A stretch of DNA of 64,000 nucleotides from Artemia franciscana. Lineage: Eukaryota > Arthropoda > Branchiopoda > Anostraca > Artemiidae. The first letter of the stretch is position 1. Each line of letters begins with the position of its first letter. Shown piece by piece: positions 1 through 12,004 of the stretch. The notes beneath the pieces are model-generated. The model searched no databases, was not told the origin of the DNA, and saw only the letters and a program-made list of their open reading frames with translations. A program made the position numbers and the translations under genes. Location of the stretch: contig NC_088871.1 in assembly GCF_032884065.1 (NCBI RefSeq), positions 16,674,472 to 16,738,471 of the forward strand. Reading direction: 5' to 3'.

Positions 1-501
1 CTTTGGATTCTTCCTACGGGGGCCGTTCAAGAGAGAATTAAGCAGAGGGAAGCGACAAAAAGTCCGAGTAGCGGGCTTTTTTCTAGAAACATTCCGAGAA
101 GATTTCAGAATCCTAGCTTGAATAGCTTAGCAGTTTTTCCAGTACATAGAAACATAGGAAGAAATATATACACCTGATTTTACGCATAAAATATCATTGA
201 TATATCCTGCGCATGAGGGGTCCATGACTACCACTGTTTTGGAGTAGTTTCTACTATAATGTAGAAACTACTCCAAAACCCATATACCCGTGGTTATGGA
301 TAACAAATTAAAACACAATTGACATCTTTAAACAAACCTCAAACTGAAATCCTTCCTGCTTTCCTATACTCCGAAGAATTTTCGAGGACACAGTGCTGGC
401 GACCATACAACAATCTTTTATGTCGGCAAGTTCTGAATTTTTCTTTGTCCTTTCAGCATGAGTGTAGAAAGTCCACCAGCCAAGCAAAGCTCCCAGCTCA
501 T
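1..501. other. Unassigned sequence left of the assembly gap
   Basis: No gene is recognised here. The stretch lies beyond PGM2 exon 5 and so probably within PGM2 intron 5, because no further PGM2 exon can be read from it on the minus strand. It holds an 18-bp perfect hairpin (listed separately). A plus-strand open frame from 319 runs into the N gap and resembles nothing I know. Confidence 0.5.
237..278. repeat. Perfect 18-bp inverted repeat with TATAAT loop
   Basis: Bases 237-254 pair perfectly with 261-278 around the loop TATAAT (255-260). The symmetry extends imperfectly outward: TCCATGACTACCAC on the left faces GTGGTTATGGA on the right. It is probably the core of a small foldback element. 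No function can be assigned. Confidence 0.85.
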
Positions 502-601
502 NNNNNNNNNNNNNNNNNNNNNNNNNNNNNNNNNNNNNNNNNNNNNNNNNNNNNNNNNNNNNNNNNNNNNNNNNNNNNNNNNNNNNNNNNNNNNNNNNNN
601 N
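502..601. other. Assembly gap (100 N)
   Basis: Exactly 100 unknown bases, the conventional length of a gap of unknown size. The right flank is Helitron minisatellite, so the assembly probably broke in that repeat. Confidence 0.99.
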
Positions 602-916
602 CGGGGGAAACAGGGGGATATAAATGACGACCGGGACAAAAAAACTAAAAAGAAATAAAAACTAAAAACTAATAAAAAAAACTAAAAAATCTAAAAATCT
701 AAATAAGCTAAAAAAGAAAAAAAAAGGAAAAAAATAAAGGAGAAAAACAAAACTAAAAAACGAATGTATATACAGACCGGGACACCGGGATACAAATGAT
801 GACCGGGACCCGGGACACAGGGAATATAAATGACGACCGGGACACAGGGACACAACTACAACGGGGACACCGGGGGAAACAGGGGGATGTAAATGACGAC
901 CGGGACACCGGGACAG

Positions 917-1110
917 GGAATGGTCGATTAGCAATCACCATCAACAAAGCTCAAGGGCAATCATTAGAATCATGAGGTATAGATCTGAATACAGATTGTT
1001 TTCCCATGGACCATTATATGTTGCATGTTCAAGAGTCGGTAAACCTGACAATCTATTTATATGCAAAGACAATGGGACAGCAAAGAATGTTGTATATTCG
1101 CAAGTTTTAC
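917..1110 (+). pseudogene. Helitron helicase C-terminus, broken
   Basis: The translation shows the late Pif1-family helicase motif [13 protein letters not shown], then [12 protein letters not shown], then remnants of the VACSRV and [11 protein letters not shown] segments. These are the last ~60 residues of Helitron Rep-helicases. Two lesions kill it: an in-frame TGA at 973-975, and a missing base in the stretch encoding NYYVACSRV, after which the reading shifts. The copy at 5660-5857 carries both lesions. The copy at 59715-59908 has neither. Confidence 0.8.
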
Positions 1111-1255
1111 GTAGTTAAAACCATATATATATATATCTATATTCACAGGTGGGACATAGGGACACAACTACAATGGCGCGTAACTATTATGGCGCGTAAC
1201 GACTTACGCGCGCGGGGGGGCTTGGGGGGGGCGCGAAGCGCCCCACCAACTAGGT

Positions 1256-1290
1256 GTTGGGGTGGCGCGAAGCGCCACCCCAACAGCTAG
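1256..1290 (+). repeat. Helitron 3' terminal hairpin and CTAG end
   Basis: Stem GTTGGGGTGGCGC / GCGCCACCCCAAC with loop GAA, then AGCTAG, then host T. This is a textbook Helitron 3' end. The same hairpin recurs ending at 8004 and 8180, and in damaged form at 60035. Confidence 0.9.
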
Positions 1291-1291
1291 T

Positions 1292-1754
1292 TAGTAATAA
1301 TAAATAGGTTAATGATCACAATTCTGGAGGTTGGGAGTTATACGTATTTCAATTATTCCGTTTCTACTGAATGACAGTAGATAATGATTATCTAAGACAT
1401 GGACTTCGATGGTAATTGACCTGATCAATTATAATACATAGCATTCTTTTACCTTCATATTCACAACCAAGACCTCAAGCCACCTCTGATTTTTAATTTT
1501 TAGCAATGATTCAACTTCTAAATAAGTACAAAATACATAATAAGCACATTTTTTAGATCCATAATATCTTCAATAATATTCGGAAACCAGTTTTGTTATT
1601 CCTTTCGTGAATACACCTATCCAACAGTCCAATCTTGCGCTTTTAGGACACGTGAATAAAACTTAGAACAAAATTCTAACATTTTCCTGTTTATATTTAA
1701 ATCGAATGTATTGTGATTACGTTATACTTTTTTTTTGTAATGAAAAAAACTTAC
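1292..1754. other. PGM2 intron 5 (part), no recognised element
   Basis: AT-rich sequence between the Helitron end and PGM2 exon 5. Read on the minus strand it begins with the donor GTAAGT at 1754-1749. No coding or repeat similarity was recognised. Confidence 0.5.
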
Positions 1755-1942
1755 CCTATTTGTTTCTCAGCAAAAGCCATACGATCTGCATCAGGATCAT
1801 TTGCAATTATATGTTGAATTTTATTTCTTTCAGCTGTTTGAATGGCTAAGTCCAACGTCGATTTGCCCTCTTCCGGATTAGGAAATTTTACAGTACTGAA
1901 CTCGGGATCAGGTAGTATTTGCTCCTCTGTGGGCACATATGC
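1755..1942 (-). CDS. PGM2: PGM2 exon 5 (metal-binding loop)
   Basis: 188 nt, from acceptor TTTCTAG to donor GTAAGT. It encodes [24 protein letters not shown] and [18 protein letters not shown] plus two bases of the next codon. DPDADR is the Mg-binding loop. The downstream exon that should complete the codon is not in the remaining 1.75 kb, so the gene continues out of the window. Confidence 0.94.
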
Positions 1943-4900
1943 CTAGAAACAGTTCCAAGACGGAAGCAAAATTAATTATCCGACATAATTGAAAATAAAA
2001 AAAAAGTAAAATCTGCCATGCTGCTCCATGTGATTTCAGTCAAGAGCTTGGGATCTTGAAAAAGTTAATGCTTAAAGAAAAAAAGTATAAATGGTCATGT
2101 TAAACATACCCTCGACATCGATATATTAAATACCCATTTCATTATTATTATTTAATTACTCAGGATTTCTTGTTCAACCCTTTGATTTTTTTGTAAATAA
2201 ATACTGTGATATTATTAAATTCTCAGTGGCAGCTCTTCAACACCATGCCTAAAAATTGCTCAAGGTAGTAGGAATGGTTCTGAAATTTTTACTATCACGC
2301 TTAAGCGACATATAAATAAGGTCCAGTTCTAAGGAAGACTAAGTTATTTTCTTCTATAATGTCAAGGTACTGGTATGAAAATCCTTGACTTTCAGTGCCT
2401 AAACAATCAATATTTCAGCCTGTATTCTTAAGCCAAGCGCTTTCTGAGTTATTATGGACATTTATCCTTTTTATTTTTTTTATAGAAGTGGTGAACCAAA
2501 TCCGCTTAGCTTTATTTTGGTTTATTCTATATATCTTTTACAAGATACCTTAATTGTCAGCACGCATTGATCTTACAAAGGTTTACCAGCCTAGCAAAAG
2601 TATATCCAAAATTGAGGGACTCAAATTTAGCCACTGAGGTTTGGGAGCCTAAGCTCCAAAAGTTACTTTCCTGGACTTGATCTAATTCAGTACATCACGC
2701 TCCAAAAGGGACTTACCTAGCACAATTTCCGTGTAAACTTGCCATAGCTTTGTCGGTTTAATATCAACCCAATGTAATATTCCAACCAAGCTGTATAGTC
2801 AGTAAATTACTAATATCGAGTCCCCATATTCTTTGAATTTTTAGATTGAGAGGAAGCATCATCTCTTTTACATTTTGAAGATATGACAACCACTTCTAAA
2901 TTTACGAAATTGAAATCGCGCAGCTTTTTCTTACTATTCTGAAGGTACCTGCGTAAACGGTTGGTCTGCACAATAAAAATCTGATAACAACTTCAAGCAA
3001 ATTTTAAATACTTATATAATTCCTAAAAGAGTTTCAATTGCACCCCCCTTAAAGGTCCAATATATGGCCCAAACCATATTCTCAAAAATTTCCAGACTTG
3101 ACTCTTTTCTTCAAGAAGACTTAGTGGCACATAAGAAATATCGACGACATCAAGTAAAGGAAAAATACATGGATAATATATCATTTTGGATATATATTTG
3201 ACGATTAGGAGGGGGCGGGATAAAAGTGAAGTGAAATGCTTTTAGGAATGATATAAGTAAGTACTTTAAAATTTTAAAAGTTGTTTCCAAAATTTTGCAA
3301 TGCTTCCTTCTGAAAGGAGACTACAGTAAAACCCTGAAAGGAAGCTACAGTGCTGAGACTAGAATTTCATAAACTGAATTTTTTCCTTAGTCGAAGTGAT
3401 TCAGAAAACTGAGACAGTTCTACCTCATCAAGTATACATTTTAAGATAAATAGTTTTGATTTTTTATATTTTTCAATATTGCGACATCCTCCCACCCCAA
3501 CTAGCCACATCCTCCCACCCCAACTAGGAGGATCTGCATTCTGTTCAGCCCAAAACGCTTGGCTGAACAGGACAATCTTTGGCAATTTGTCATATCTGCT
3601 AAATATGCCCCAGCCATCTCAACCTTTCTCTCATTACAGCCCTAGAAAGAGGGATTGAACGACAGTTTACGTGCGGTCAACTATTTCAAATGCAGTCAGT
3701 CAGCCGGTACCCAAAATAGCTCGTAGACAATTTCTCTGGAACACATCAAGTAAAGCTTTATCCGTTTTTCGGAGCGCCCACGCTTCAGAACTATATTTGA
3801 CCACTGTCATCACTGTAGCATCCAATATTCTAATCTTGGTTCCCAGACACATCTTCCTGTTCTTCCAGACTTATTTCAACTGTGAAAAAACACCTTGAGC
3901 CTTGACTATTCTACTTTTAACATCTCCACTGCTCCCCCGTATTTACTAATAATACTACCAAGGTAGATGAAGGTGTCCACTTGATCGATCTTTTCGTTAC
4001 CCTGCTGTAATTTCTGAAATATATAAATTACGCAATAGCATAATTATCACGTTATTCTTTAATTTTAAGCCACATTTTCGTTTTCAATCTAATGTCATTT
4101 TTGCTGTTTCTTGTTCCATGCCTTGTTTTTTAGCTGTTTAGAGTTATTCGTCATCTTGTGTAATTTTGCAAGCGTCATACACGCTAAACTAACACGTTCT
4201 TTCATTCCAATGAAATGTCACTTTGTCTTGTAACTGCAAATTTCAATGTGCAATATTTCCATTCCCAATTCGATACGATTTTTGCTGTTTCTTGCTCCAT
4301 GTCTTTTTCTTTCTCTGTTTGGAATCATTTGTTATCTTCTTTAATTTTGCATGTGTCATAGAAACTAAAAATGATGCGACTATCCCAGGAGAAAAAGCTG
4401 ATGTAATTTTTGCTATTTGAATATATATAAATGGGACTTAAACGAAATTTCTCACACTCATGACAAATCTCGTCTGTTTTTTCAGGCCAGAAGATCCCAG
4501 AGTGCCGATTGAAAAAAAAAAATATGGAGCCGTTTTCAAGAAAACATATATGTATATATATATATATCTATATATATAAAAATAAGTTGTCTGTCTGTCT
4601 GTGGATCTGTGGATCAGGTGACGTCATGTTTCTGTGTCGACTGACGTCATGTTTTCGACTGACGAAATTACGAAATTACATTGGGACACAAATGACGACC
4701 AGGACACCGGCACATAGGGAATATAAATGACGACCGGGACACTCAAAGAGAAAGCGACCGGGACACAAGGAATGTTCAATTAGCAATCACCATCAACAAA
4801 ACACCGTCAACAAACCATCACAAATGACGACCGGGACACAGGGAGTATAAATGACGACCAGGACATAAGTAAAAAAAAAAACTAAAAAAAAAAGGTAAAA

Positions 4901-7900
4901 ACTACAAAAAAACTAAAAAGAAAAAAACAAACTAAAAACTAATAAAAAAACTAAAAAAGCTAAAAAACTAAAAAAACTAAAAAATAAAAAAACTAATAAA
5001 AGGAAACAAAAAGAAAAATAAAGGAGAAAAACAAAACTAAAAAAATAAAAATAAAAAAAAACTAAGAAGAAAAAAGAAAAAAAAAACTAAAAAAACTAAA
5101 AAAATGTAAAAACCAAAAAAACTAAAAAGAAAAAAAGGGGAAAAATACAAAAATTTATTTCATCATTTACCATTTCAAAAACGAATGTATATACAGACTG
5201 GGACACCGGAATACAAATGACGACCGGGACACAGGGAATATAAATGACGACCGGGACACAGGGACACAACTACAACGGGGGCGCCGGGGGGCACAGGGGG
5301 ATATATAAATGACGATGGGGACACAGAGAATGTTCGATTAGCAATCACCATCAACAAAGCTCAAGGGCAATCATTAGAATCATGAGGTATAACTAAAAAA
5401 AACTAAAAAAAAGGCAGAAAACTGAAACCTAAAAAAAATACCAATTCAAAAACGAATGTATATACAGACTGGGACACCGGGACACGAATGACGACCGGGA
5501 CACAAGGAATATCAATGACGCCCGGGACCCTCAAAGAGAATTCACAGACTGGGACACCGGGACATAAATGACGACCGGAACACATGGAATATAAATGACG
5601 ACCGGGACACCGGGGGGCACACGGGGATATATAAATGACGACGGCGACACAGGGAATCGTCGATTAGCAATCACCATCAACAAAGCTCAAGGAAATCATT
5701 AGAATCATGAGGTATAGATCTGAATACGGATTGTTTTCCCATGGACCATTATATGTTGCATGTTCAAGAGTCGGTAAACCTGACAATCTATTTATATGCA
5801 CAGACAATGGGACAGCAAAGAATGTTGTATATTCGCAAGTTTTACGTAGTTAAAACTGTGGATCAGGTGCATATGACGTCTGAATTATTTCACACTAATA
5901 CAAAAGAAGAAAAAAAAACTAAAAAAGCTAAAAAACTAAAAAAAACTAAAAAAAGGTAAAAAACTAAAAACTAAAAAAAAACTGAAAAAACTAAAAAAAG
6001 GCAAAAACTACAAAAAAACTAAAAACTAATAAAAAAACTAAAAAAGCTAAAAAACTGAAAAAACTAAAAAAACTAAAAAAAGGTAAAAAACTAAAAAAAA
6101 ACTAAAAACTAAAAAAGAAAAAAACTAAAAAAAAAGGAAAAAACTGAAAAATAAAAGATAAAAAGGAAAAAACTGAAAAATAAAAGATAAAAAGAAAGCT
6201 AAAAAATATGAATAAAAATAAAAAAAATAAAAAAGATAAAATCTACAAAAAAACTAAAAAGAAAAAACGAAAAAAAAATAAAAAAGCTAAAAAAAGGCAA
6301 AAACCAATAAAAAAACTAAAAAGAAAAAAAGTAAAAAAAACTAAAAAATTATTTCATCATATAATATGACGTCTGAATTATTTCATCATATACCAATTCG
6401 AAAACGAATGTATTCAAGCCGATGTAGCTGAGTTGATAAGGCGTTATGTTCCAGGTTCTAGGTTCAAGAGGTTCCAGGTTCGAACTTTGGCTTTAGAATT
6501 AATATAAAAGAAGCAAAAATCTAAAGAAGGTAAAAACTACAAAAAAAAACTAAAAAGAAAAAAAAGAAAAAAATCTAAAAAGGCTTAAAAACCAAAAAAA
6601 ATAAAAAAAAGGTAAAAAACTAAAAAAAACTAAAAAAAGGAAAAACCATAAAATAAACTAAAAACTAATAAAAAAACTGAAAAAAGCTAAAAAACTAAAA
6701 AGAACTAAAAAAGGTAAAAACTAAAATAACTAAAAAAGAAAAAAACTAAAAAAAGGAAAAAAACTGAAAAATAAAGGAGAAAAAGAAAACTAAAAAAATA
6801 TGAATAAAAATAAAAAAACTAAAAAGATAAAAACTTCAAAAAAAACTAAAAAGAAAAAAGAAAAAAACTGAAAAACCTAAAAAAAGGTAAAAACCAATAA
6901 AAAAAACTAAAAAGAAAAAAAGGGAAAAAATTAAAAATTCATTTCATCATATACCAATTCAAAAACGAATGTATACCGGGATGACGACCGGGACACAGGG
7001 AATATAAATGACGACCGGGACGCAGGGACACAACTACAACGGTGACGCCGGGGGCACAGGGGGGATATATAAATGACGACGGGGACACATGCAATGTTCG
7101 ATTAGCAATCACCATCAACAAAGCTCAAGGGCAATCATTAGAATCATGTTCCCATGGACAATTATATGTTGCATGTTCAAGAGTCGGTATGCAATGGCAC
7201 TCGACTTGCCGTAAAAAAAAACAATGGAAAACCTAATAGAGGCCACAATCCTGACAGGGCCTTTTGAGGGTGAGGCTGTTCTTATTCCTCGCATTCCCAT
7301 GATTCCAACGGATCTGCCTTTTCAATTTAAAAGATTGCAATTCCCAATTCGATTAGCATTTGCAATCACCATTAACAAAGCTCAAGGTCAATCATTAAAA
7401 AAATTACCAATAATACTTTTAAGAAATATCAACCCACCAAAGCTTTGCAATGGCACGCGACTTGCCGTAAAAAAAAAACAATGGAAAACCTAATAGAGGC
7501 CACAATCTTGACAGGGCCTTATGAGGGTGAGGCTGTTCTTATTCCTCGCATTCCCATGATTCCAACGGATCTGCTTTTTCAATTTAAAAGATTGCAACAC
7601 AGACAATGGGACAGCGAAGACTGTTGTATATTCACAAGTTTTACGTAGTTAATTTGTATTGTATCTATCTATCTATCTATCTATATAAAAACGAGTTGTG
7701 TGTATGCATGTTTGTTTGTTTGTAAAAAGAGCGTTTGCATATGACGTCATTATTAGTACATACGGCTTTGTATATGGACAGACAATGGGAAAGCCAAGAA
7801 TGTTGTATATTCGCAATTTTTACGTAGTTTGAAACACATATATAAATCTATCTATATTCACAGGTGGGACACAGGGACACAACTACAATGGCGCGTAACT

Positions 7901-8179
7901 AATATGGCGCGTAACGACTTACGCGCGCGGGGGGGCTTGGGGGGGCGCGAAGCGCCCCACCAACTAGGTGTTGGGGTGGCGCGAAGCGCCACCCCAACAG
8001 CTAGTATATATATATATATATATATATATCTATATTCACAGGTGGGACATAGGGACACAACTACAATGGCGCGTAACTAACATGGGGCGACTTACGCGCG
8101 CGGGGGGGCTTGGGGGGGGGCGCGAAGCGCCCCCACCAACTAGGTGTTGGGGTGGCGCGAAGCGCCACCCCAACAGCTA

Positions 8180-8263
<84 letters not shown>

Positions 8264-11200
8264 ATATATAAAAATAAGTTGTTTGTCTGTCTGTCGACTG
8301 ACGTCATGTTTGTGTGTCGACTGACGTCACGTTTGTCGACTGACGTCATTATAAGGATTGAGCTGTATGTCGTCTGATGTCATGTTTGTCGACTAACGAA
8401 ACTACAGACCGGGACACCGGGATACAAATGACGTGTTATGTCTGTTATAACGTAATAGAGGCAACAATCTTGACATGGCCTTTTGAGGGTGAGGCTTTTC
8501 TTATTCCACGCATTCTCATGATTCCAATGGATCTGCCTTTTCAACCTAAAAGATTGCAATTCCCAATTTGATTAGCATATTTAGTTTTCAGTCCAGAACC
8601 ACTAAAGCTATTATGTAAATATCAAAAATATTTATGTTGTCTGAGCAATAATTTTTAGTTTTTATTTCAAAATAGAAAATTACCTGACAATTTTAGAATT
8701 ATATCTATCTATATATATAAAAATAAGTTGTCTGTCTGTGGATCAGGTCACGTCATGTTTCTGTGTCGACTGGCGTCATGAAGTTAGTTGTCGTCATTTT
8801 TGCTATGACGGTGACGTCATTAAAGATATTTAAGACATATATGTTCACGTAGAAATCTATTAATGTTTAAGTTTAAAATGACTGATGAACTTACAATGGC
8901 AAAAGCCGATGAAGATACTCAAAGAGTCTATGCCAAAAAACTTGCTGCTGATAGAGAAAGTCAGAAAAGAAAGCGTGCCGAGGAATCAAAAGAACAGCAA
9001 GGAAACAGGCTTGAGGCTAAAGAACGCAAAACCGCGCAGTTAGATGAAGATCCACCTGGACAGCGAGAGTCAAAACATATCAAAACTGAAAATGATAGCG
9101 ATGATGATTGGGTTTGGGATCTTGACTTGGATAAGGTCATCAATGCCTACCAGATTTTAGTTAAAAAAACAAAGGTTCGGCGATATGTATTTCATAGTGA
9201 AGCTGAAAAATAAAGAAGAAAAAGAAAACTGAAAAAAGAAAAAATGTAAAAAACTAAAAAATACTAAAAAGAAAAAACACTCAAAGAGAAATTACAGACC
9301 GGGACACAAATGACGACCGGGACAGAGGGAATATAAATAACGACCGGGACACTCAAGGAGAAATTACAGACTGGGATACCGGGACACAAATGACGACCGG
9401 GACACAGGCAATATAAATGACGACCAGGACACAGGTATTTAAGAATATCGTTCAAAGACAAATTTTTAATTGTAAGAAGACCGTTGAAAGAGAAATTTCT
9501 AATTGTAAAATGACTGAAGAACCTACAATGGCAACACCCGAGGAAGCTGCTCAAAACGAATGTATTCACGCCGAAGTAGCTGAGTTGGTAAAGCGTTATG
9601 TTTCAGGTTCTAGGTCCGAGAGGCTCCAGGTTTGAGCCTTGGCTTTAGCATTAATACAAAAGAAGAAAAAAACTAAAAAAGGTAAAAACTACAAAAAAAC
9701 TAAAAAGAAAATATATATATATATATTTATATATATCATCTTTTCCACAAAAATAATAACTTAGTGCTTCTGCTTAAAAACAGCAATCGAATTGATGCCT
9801 CCTGATACGCAACTATCAACAAAGTGGCAATCGTTGTGGTCGGTGATCAGTTCTTACCTCGAGATAATATTCTTTATAGGCGAAACAATCAGTTGACAAG
9901 AATTGCTTAAACTCATCGATGCTACGATGCCCTACAATATCCTGACGAATATAAATGACGCCCGAGACACTCAAATAGAAATCACAGACTGGGACACCGG
10001 GACACAGGGAATATAAATGACGACCCGGACACAGGGACACAACTACAACGGGGACGCCGGGGGGCACAGGGGGTTATATAAATGACGACGGCAACAAAGG
10101 AAATGGCCGATTAGCAATCACCATCAACAAAGCTCAAGGGCAATCAATAGAATCATGAGGTATAGATCTGAATGCGGATTTTTTTACGACGTATATAGTT
10201 GCTAGTTTAGAGAGAGCAGATATACTAAGCAATTAGTTCTTAGTATAATCTATTATAGCAATAATATATTGAAAAGGTCTTAAATTGTCATTGAAAGTCC
10301 TAAATGCGCTTAGATTCTGGTAATTTTCGATTTGGCAAACTTCGTGATAAATTTCTCCTCAGTCAATACAAAAAAAGAGCATCATAAAGTTTTGAAATAT
10401 TCCAGCCTTACAAAGAAAAATCATATCGTTCCTTAATGGCTTTAAGGCAATAATAATGATAACAAAACCTTGGCCAAACTTTTGTTTTGATAACTTATAA
10501 AAGCTACATAGCGAGCTATACATTTGCAATTGAAAATTCTGTGATTTTTGGCGCTTGTGTCACATTTTTTTTTTGTGGGATACAAAATGATTCCTATGGA
10601 AAAAACCTGACGAAATAATACAATCCTTAAAATTTCGTCAAAAATGATTATCAGGCTACAATTTAACACAAACTTATGTTATGTAACTCTATGTGTAGAT
10701 TTGAGTCTCGAATCCTAAGAATTATGTAAAAAAAAGCTAAGTTGAATTTTCAAAACCTAAAAATTACGTATAAAAACCCAAATGAATTTGGACTCCAGTG
10801 TTTAGTCAATTGAATTTCCTGTAGGGTATATGTATATTATATTGTCTTTCTCTTCCATGGTCTATTCTAATAAGATTTATTCTGCCCACAAAAAAAAAAA
10901 CGTCGTAAATGACTCAAAATAGCATTATTTCAGGTCTATAATATTCTAAGGTCTGTGTTTTAGATCAGAATCCTTATTTTACTAAAATCCAACCTTGAGT
11001 AAAATTATAGAGAAACATTAGATGATTTTGATTCCCAATCAGCCGAACATATCCTAAAATTATAGTTTATTTTCTTGCAGGCTATATGGATATTCTATTG
11101 TCTATTTCTCTTCTAAGGACTACACATTAACCTTATTCTTCCCGTAAATATAAGACTCGAAGAGCTGACTTAGAACGCCGTTACTTCAGGAATGTAATAT

Positions 11201-11961
11201 TCCCAGGTCTTTGTTTTAGACCATACGTCTTACTGTACTAGACTCAGACTGGGGTAAATTACAAATAGAACCTAAACTTAAAAAAAAAGACTTTTTTGCA
11301 TGCTGATCAAATGGTCTGCATTGCGCAGGCACCGATCTCCTGATTCACTGCCTTTGGCCAGGAGTGCAATACTTGGTTGGGGGCAAATCATCCGACGCTT
11401 CCCGTGTTTCCTCCCCAGATTTCTCCCTGTACCAATTTAAAGCTCATTCGACTCTGGATAAGCTTACAGTCACACCATTGACCCCCGTTCCAAACCCAAT
11501 AGCCAGCGACGCCAGGACTTGAACCCGTGTTAAATTACGAATAGAAGCACGAGACGATTTTATCCTTGTAAATCACAGGGATTACAGTGTATCCTTTCCG
11601 CAAAGAAACGACATAAGGAGATCGCTGCACATAGCGGCAATTGGGGTTTTAGTATTCAAAACTTTCTGGTCTAGAAAAACTGGCGGAACCATATCCAACT
11701 CTGCAAAAACACAGCTGAAAAAAGAGTAACAAGTTCAATCTCTGACGAGGGAGCATCTATCAATAAATAGCCAGGTACACTTTGCACATCAGAAACAAAT
11801 TCTAAAACTCTTTCATTGTTTAAACAGTTGCGCTATATTCTTTTCTTAATTTTGAAAAGAGGATTCCTTCTAAACAAGTTCTAACTATTTTTAGGCTTGA
11901 TGGTGTTAAACAGGAATATTCTAGCATTTAATTACATCCATTAGCAAATTGACAATCGAGG

Positions 11962-12004
<43 letters not shown>

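Larger units (their letters stand above)
602..1290 (+). mobile_element. Helitron remnant with intact 3' terminus
   Basis: A rolling-circle transposon remnant whose 5' end is lost in or before the N gap. In order it holds GGGGGAAACAGGGGG-type minisatellite, an A-rich ACTAAAAA tract (630-770), minisatellite (774-935), the C-terminal end of a Pif1-like Helitron helicase (about 917-1110) and the 3' terminus. The terminus has a 13-bp perfect stem (1256-1268 with 1272-1284, loop GAA) followed by AGCTAG and then T at 1291. That is the Helitron signature: a hairpin, CTRR, and insertion between A and T. Confidence 0.85.
4567..7662 (+). mobile_element. Composite Helitron with repeated internal modules
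   Basis: The 5' end is TCTATATATATAAAAATAAG at 4567, the TC start typical of Helitrons, followed by GTCTGTCTGTCTG and CRE-like TGACGTCA sites. The interior repeats one module several times: 27-bp minisatellite (about 4680-4865, 5185-5345, 5455-5660, 6975-7095), a helicase C-terminal stub (5331-5390, 5660-5857, 7095-7190), and A-rich ACTAAAAA tracts (4865-5160, 5895-6360, 6520-6940). No 3' hairpin terminus occurs before the next element, so it is either truncated or shares the terminus at 8004. Confidence 0.7.
8704..10200 (+). mobile_element. Helitron copy with acidic ORF, 3' truncated
   Basis: The 5' end TCTATCTATATATATAAAAA is at about 8704, with CRE-like sites following. It contains the acidic ORF at 8863-9213, minisatellite (9295-9435), an N-terminal peptide repeat ([15 protein letters not shown], near 9510), the tRNA-like piece, an inserted unique segment of 9722-9953, more minisatellite (9950-10105) and a helicase C-terminal stub (10106-10175) that breaks off. 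No terminal hairpin is present. Confidence 0.7.

Noticed and set aside
662-947. Minus-strand frames with repeated [12 protein letters not shown]-like peptides (also at 5175, 5403, 9264, 9816, 59467, 59541)
   Set aside because: Readings of the GACCGGGACAC minisatellite on the opposite strand; repetitive composition only.
4865-6940. Telomeric-type repeat
   Set aside because: The units are irregular CTAAAAA/GGTAAAAA, not a fixed TTAGG or TTAGGG repeat, and lie inside Helitron modules.
7829-8377. Several overlapping open frames rich in Tyr-Ile repeats around the TA microsatellite
   Set aside because: They translate TA repeats and Helitron terminal hairpins; they are not genes.
774-10105. CRISPR array (regular repeats of about 27 bp)
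   Set aside because: Eukaryotic context, no unique spacers and no cas genes; the units are contiguous minisatellite.
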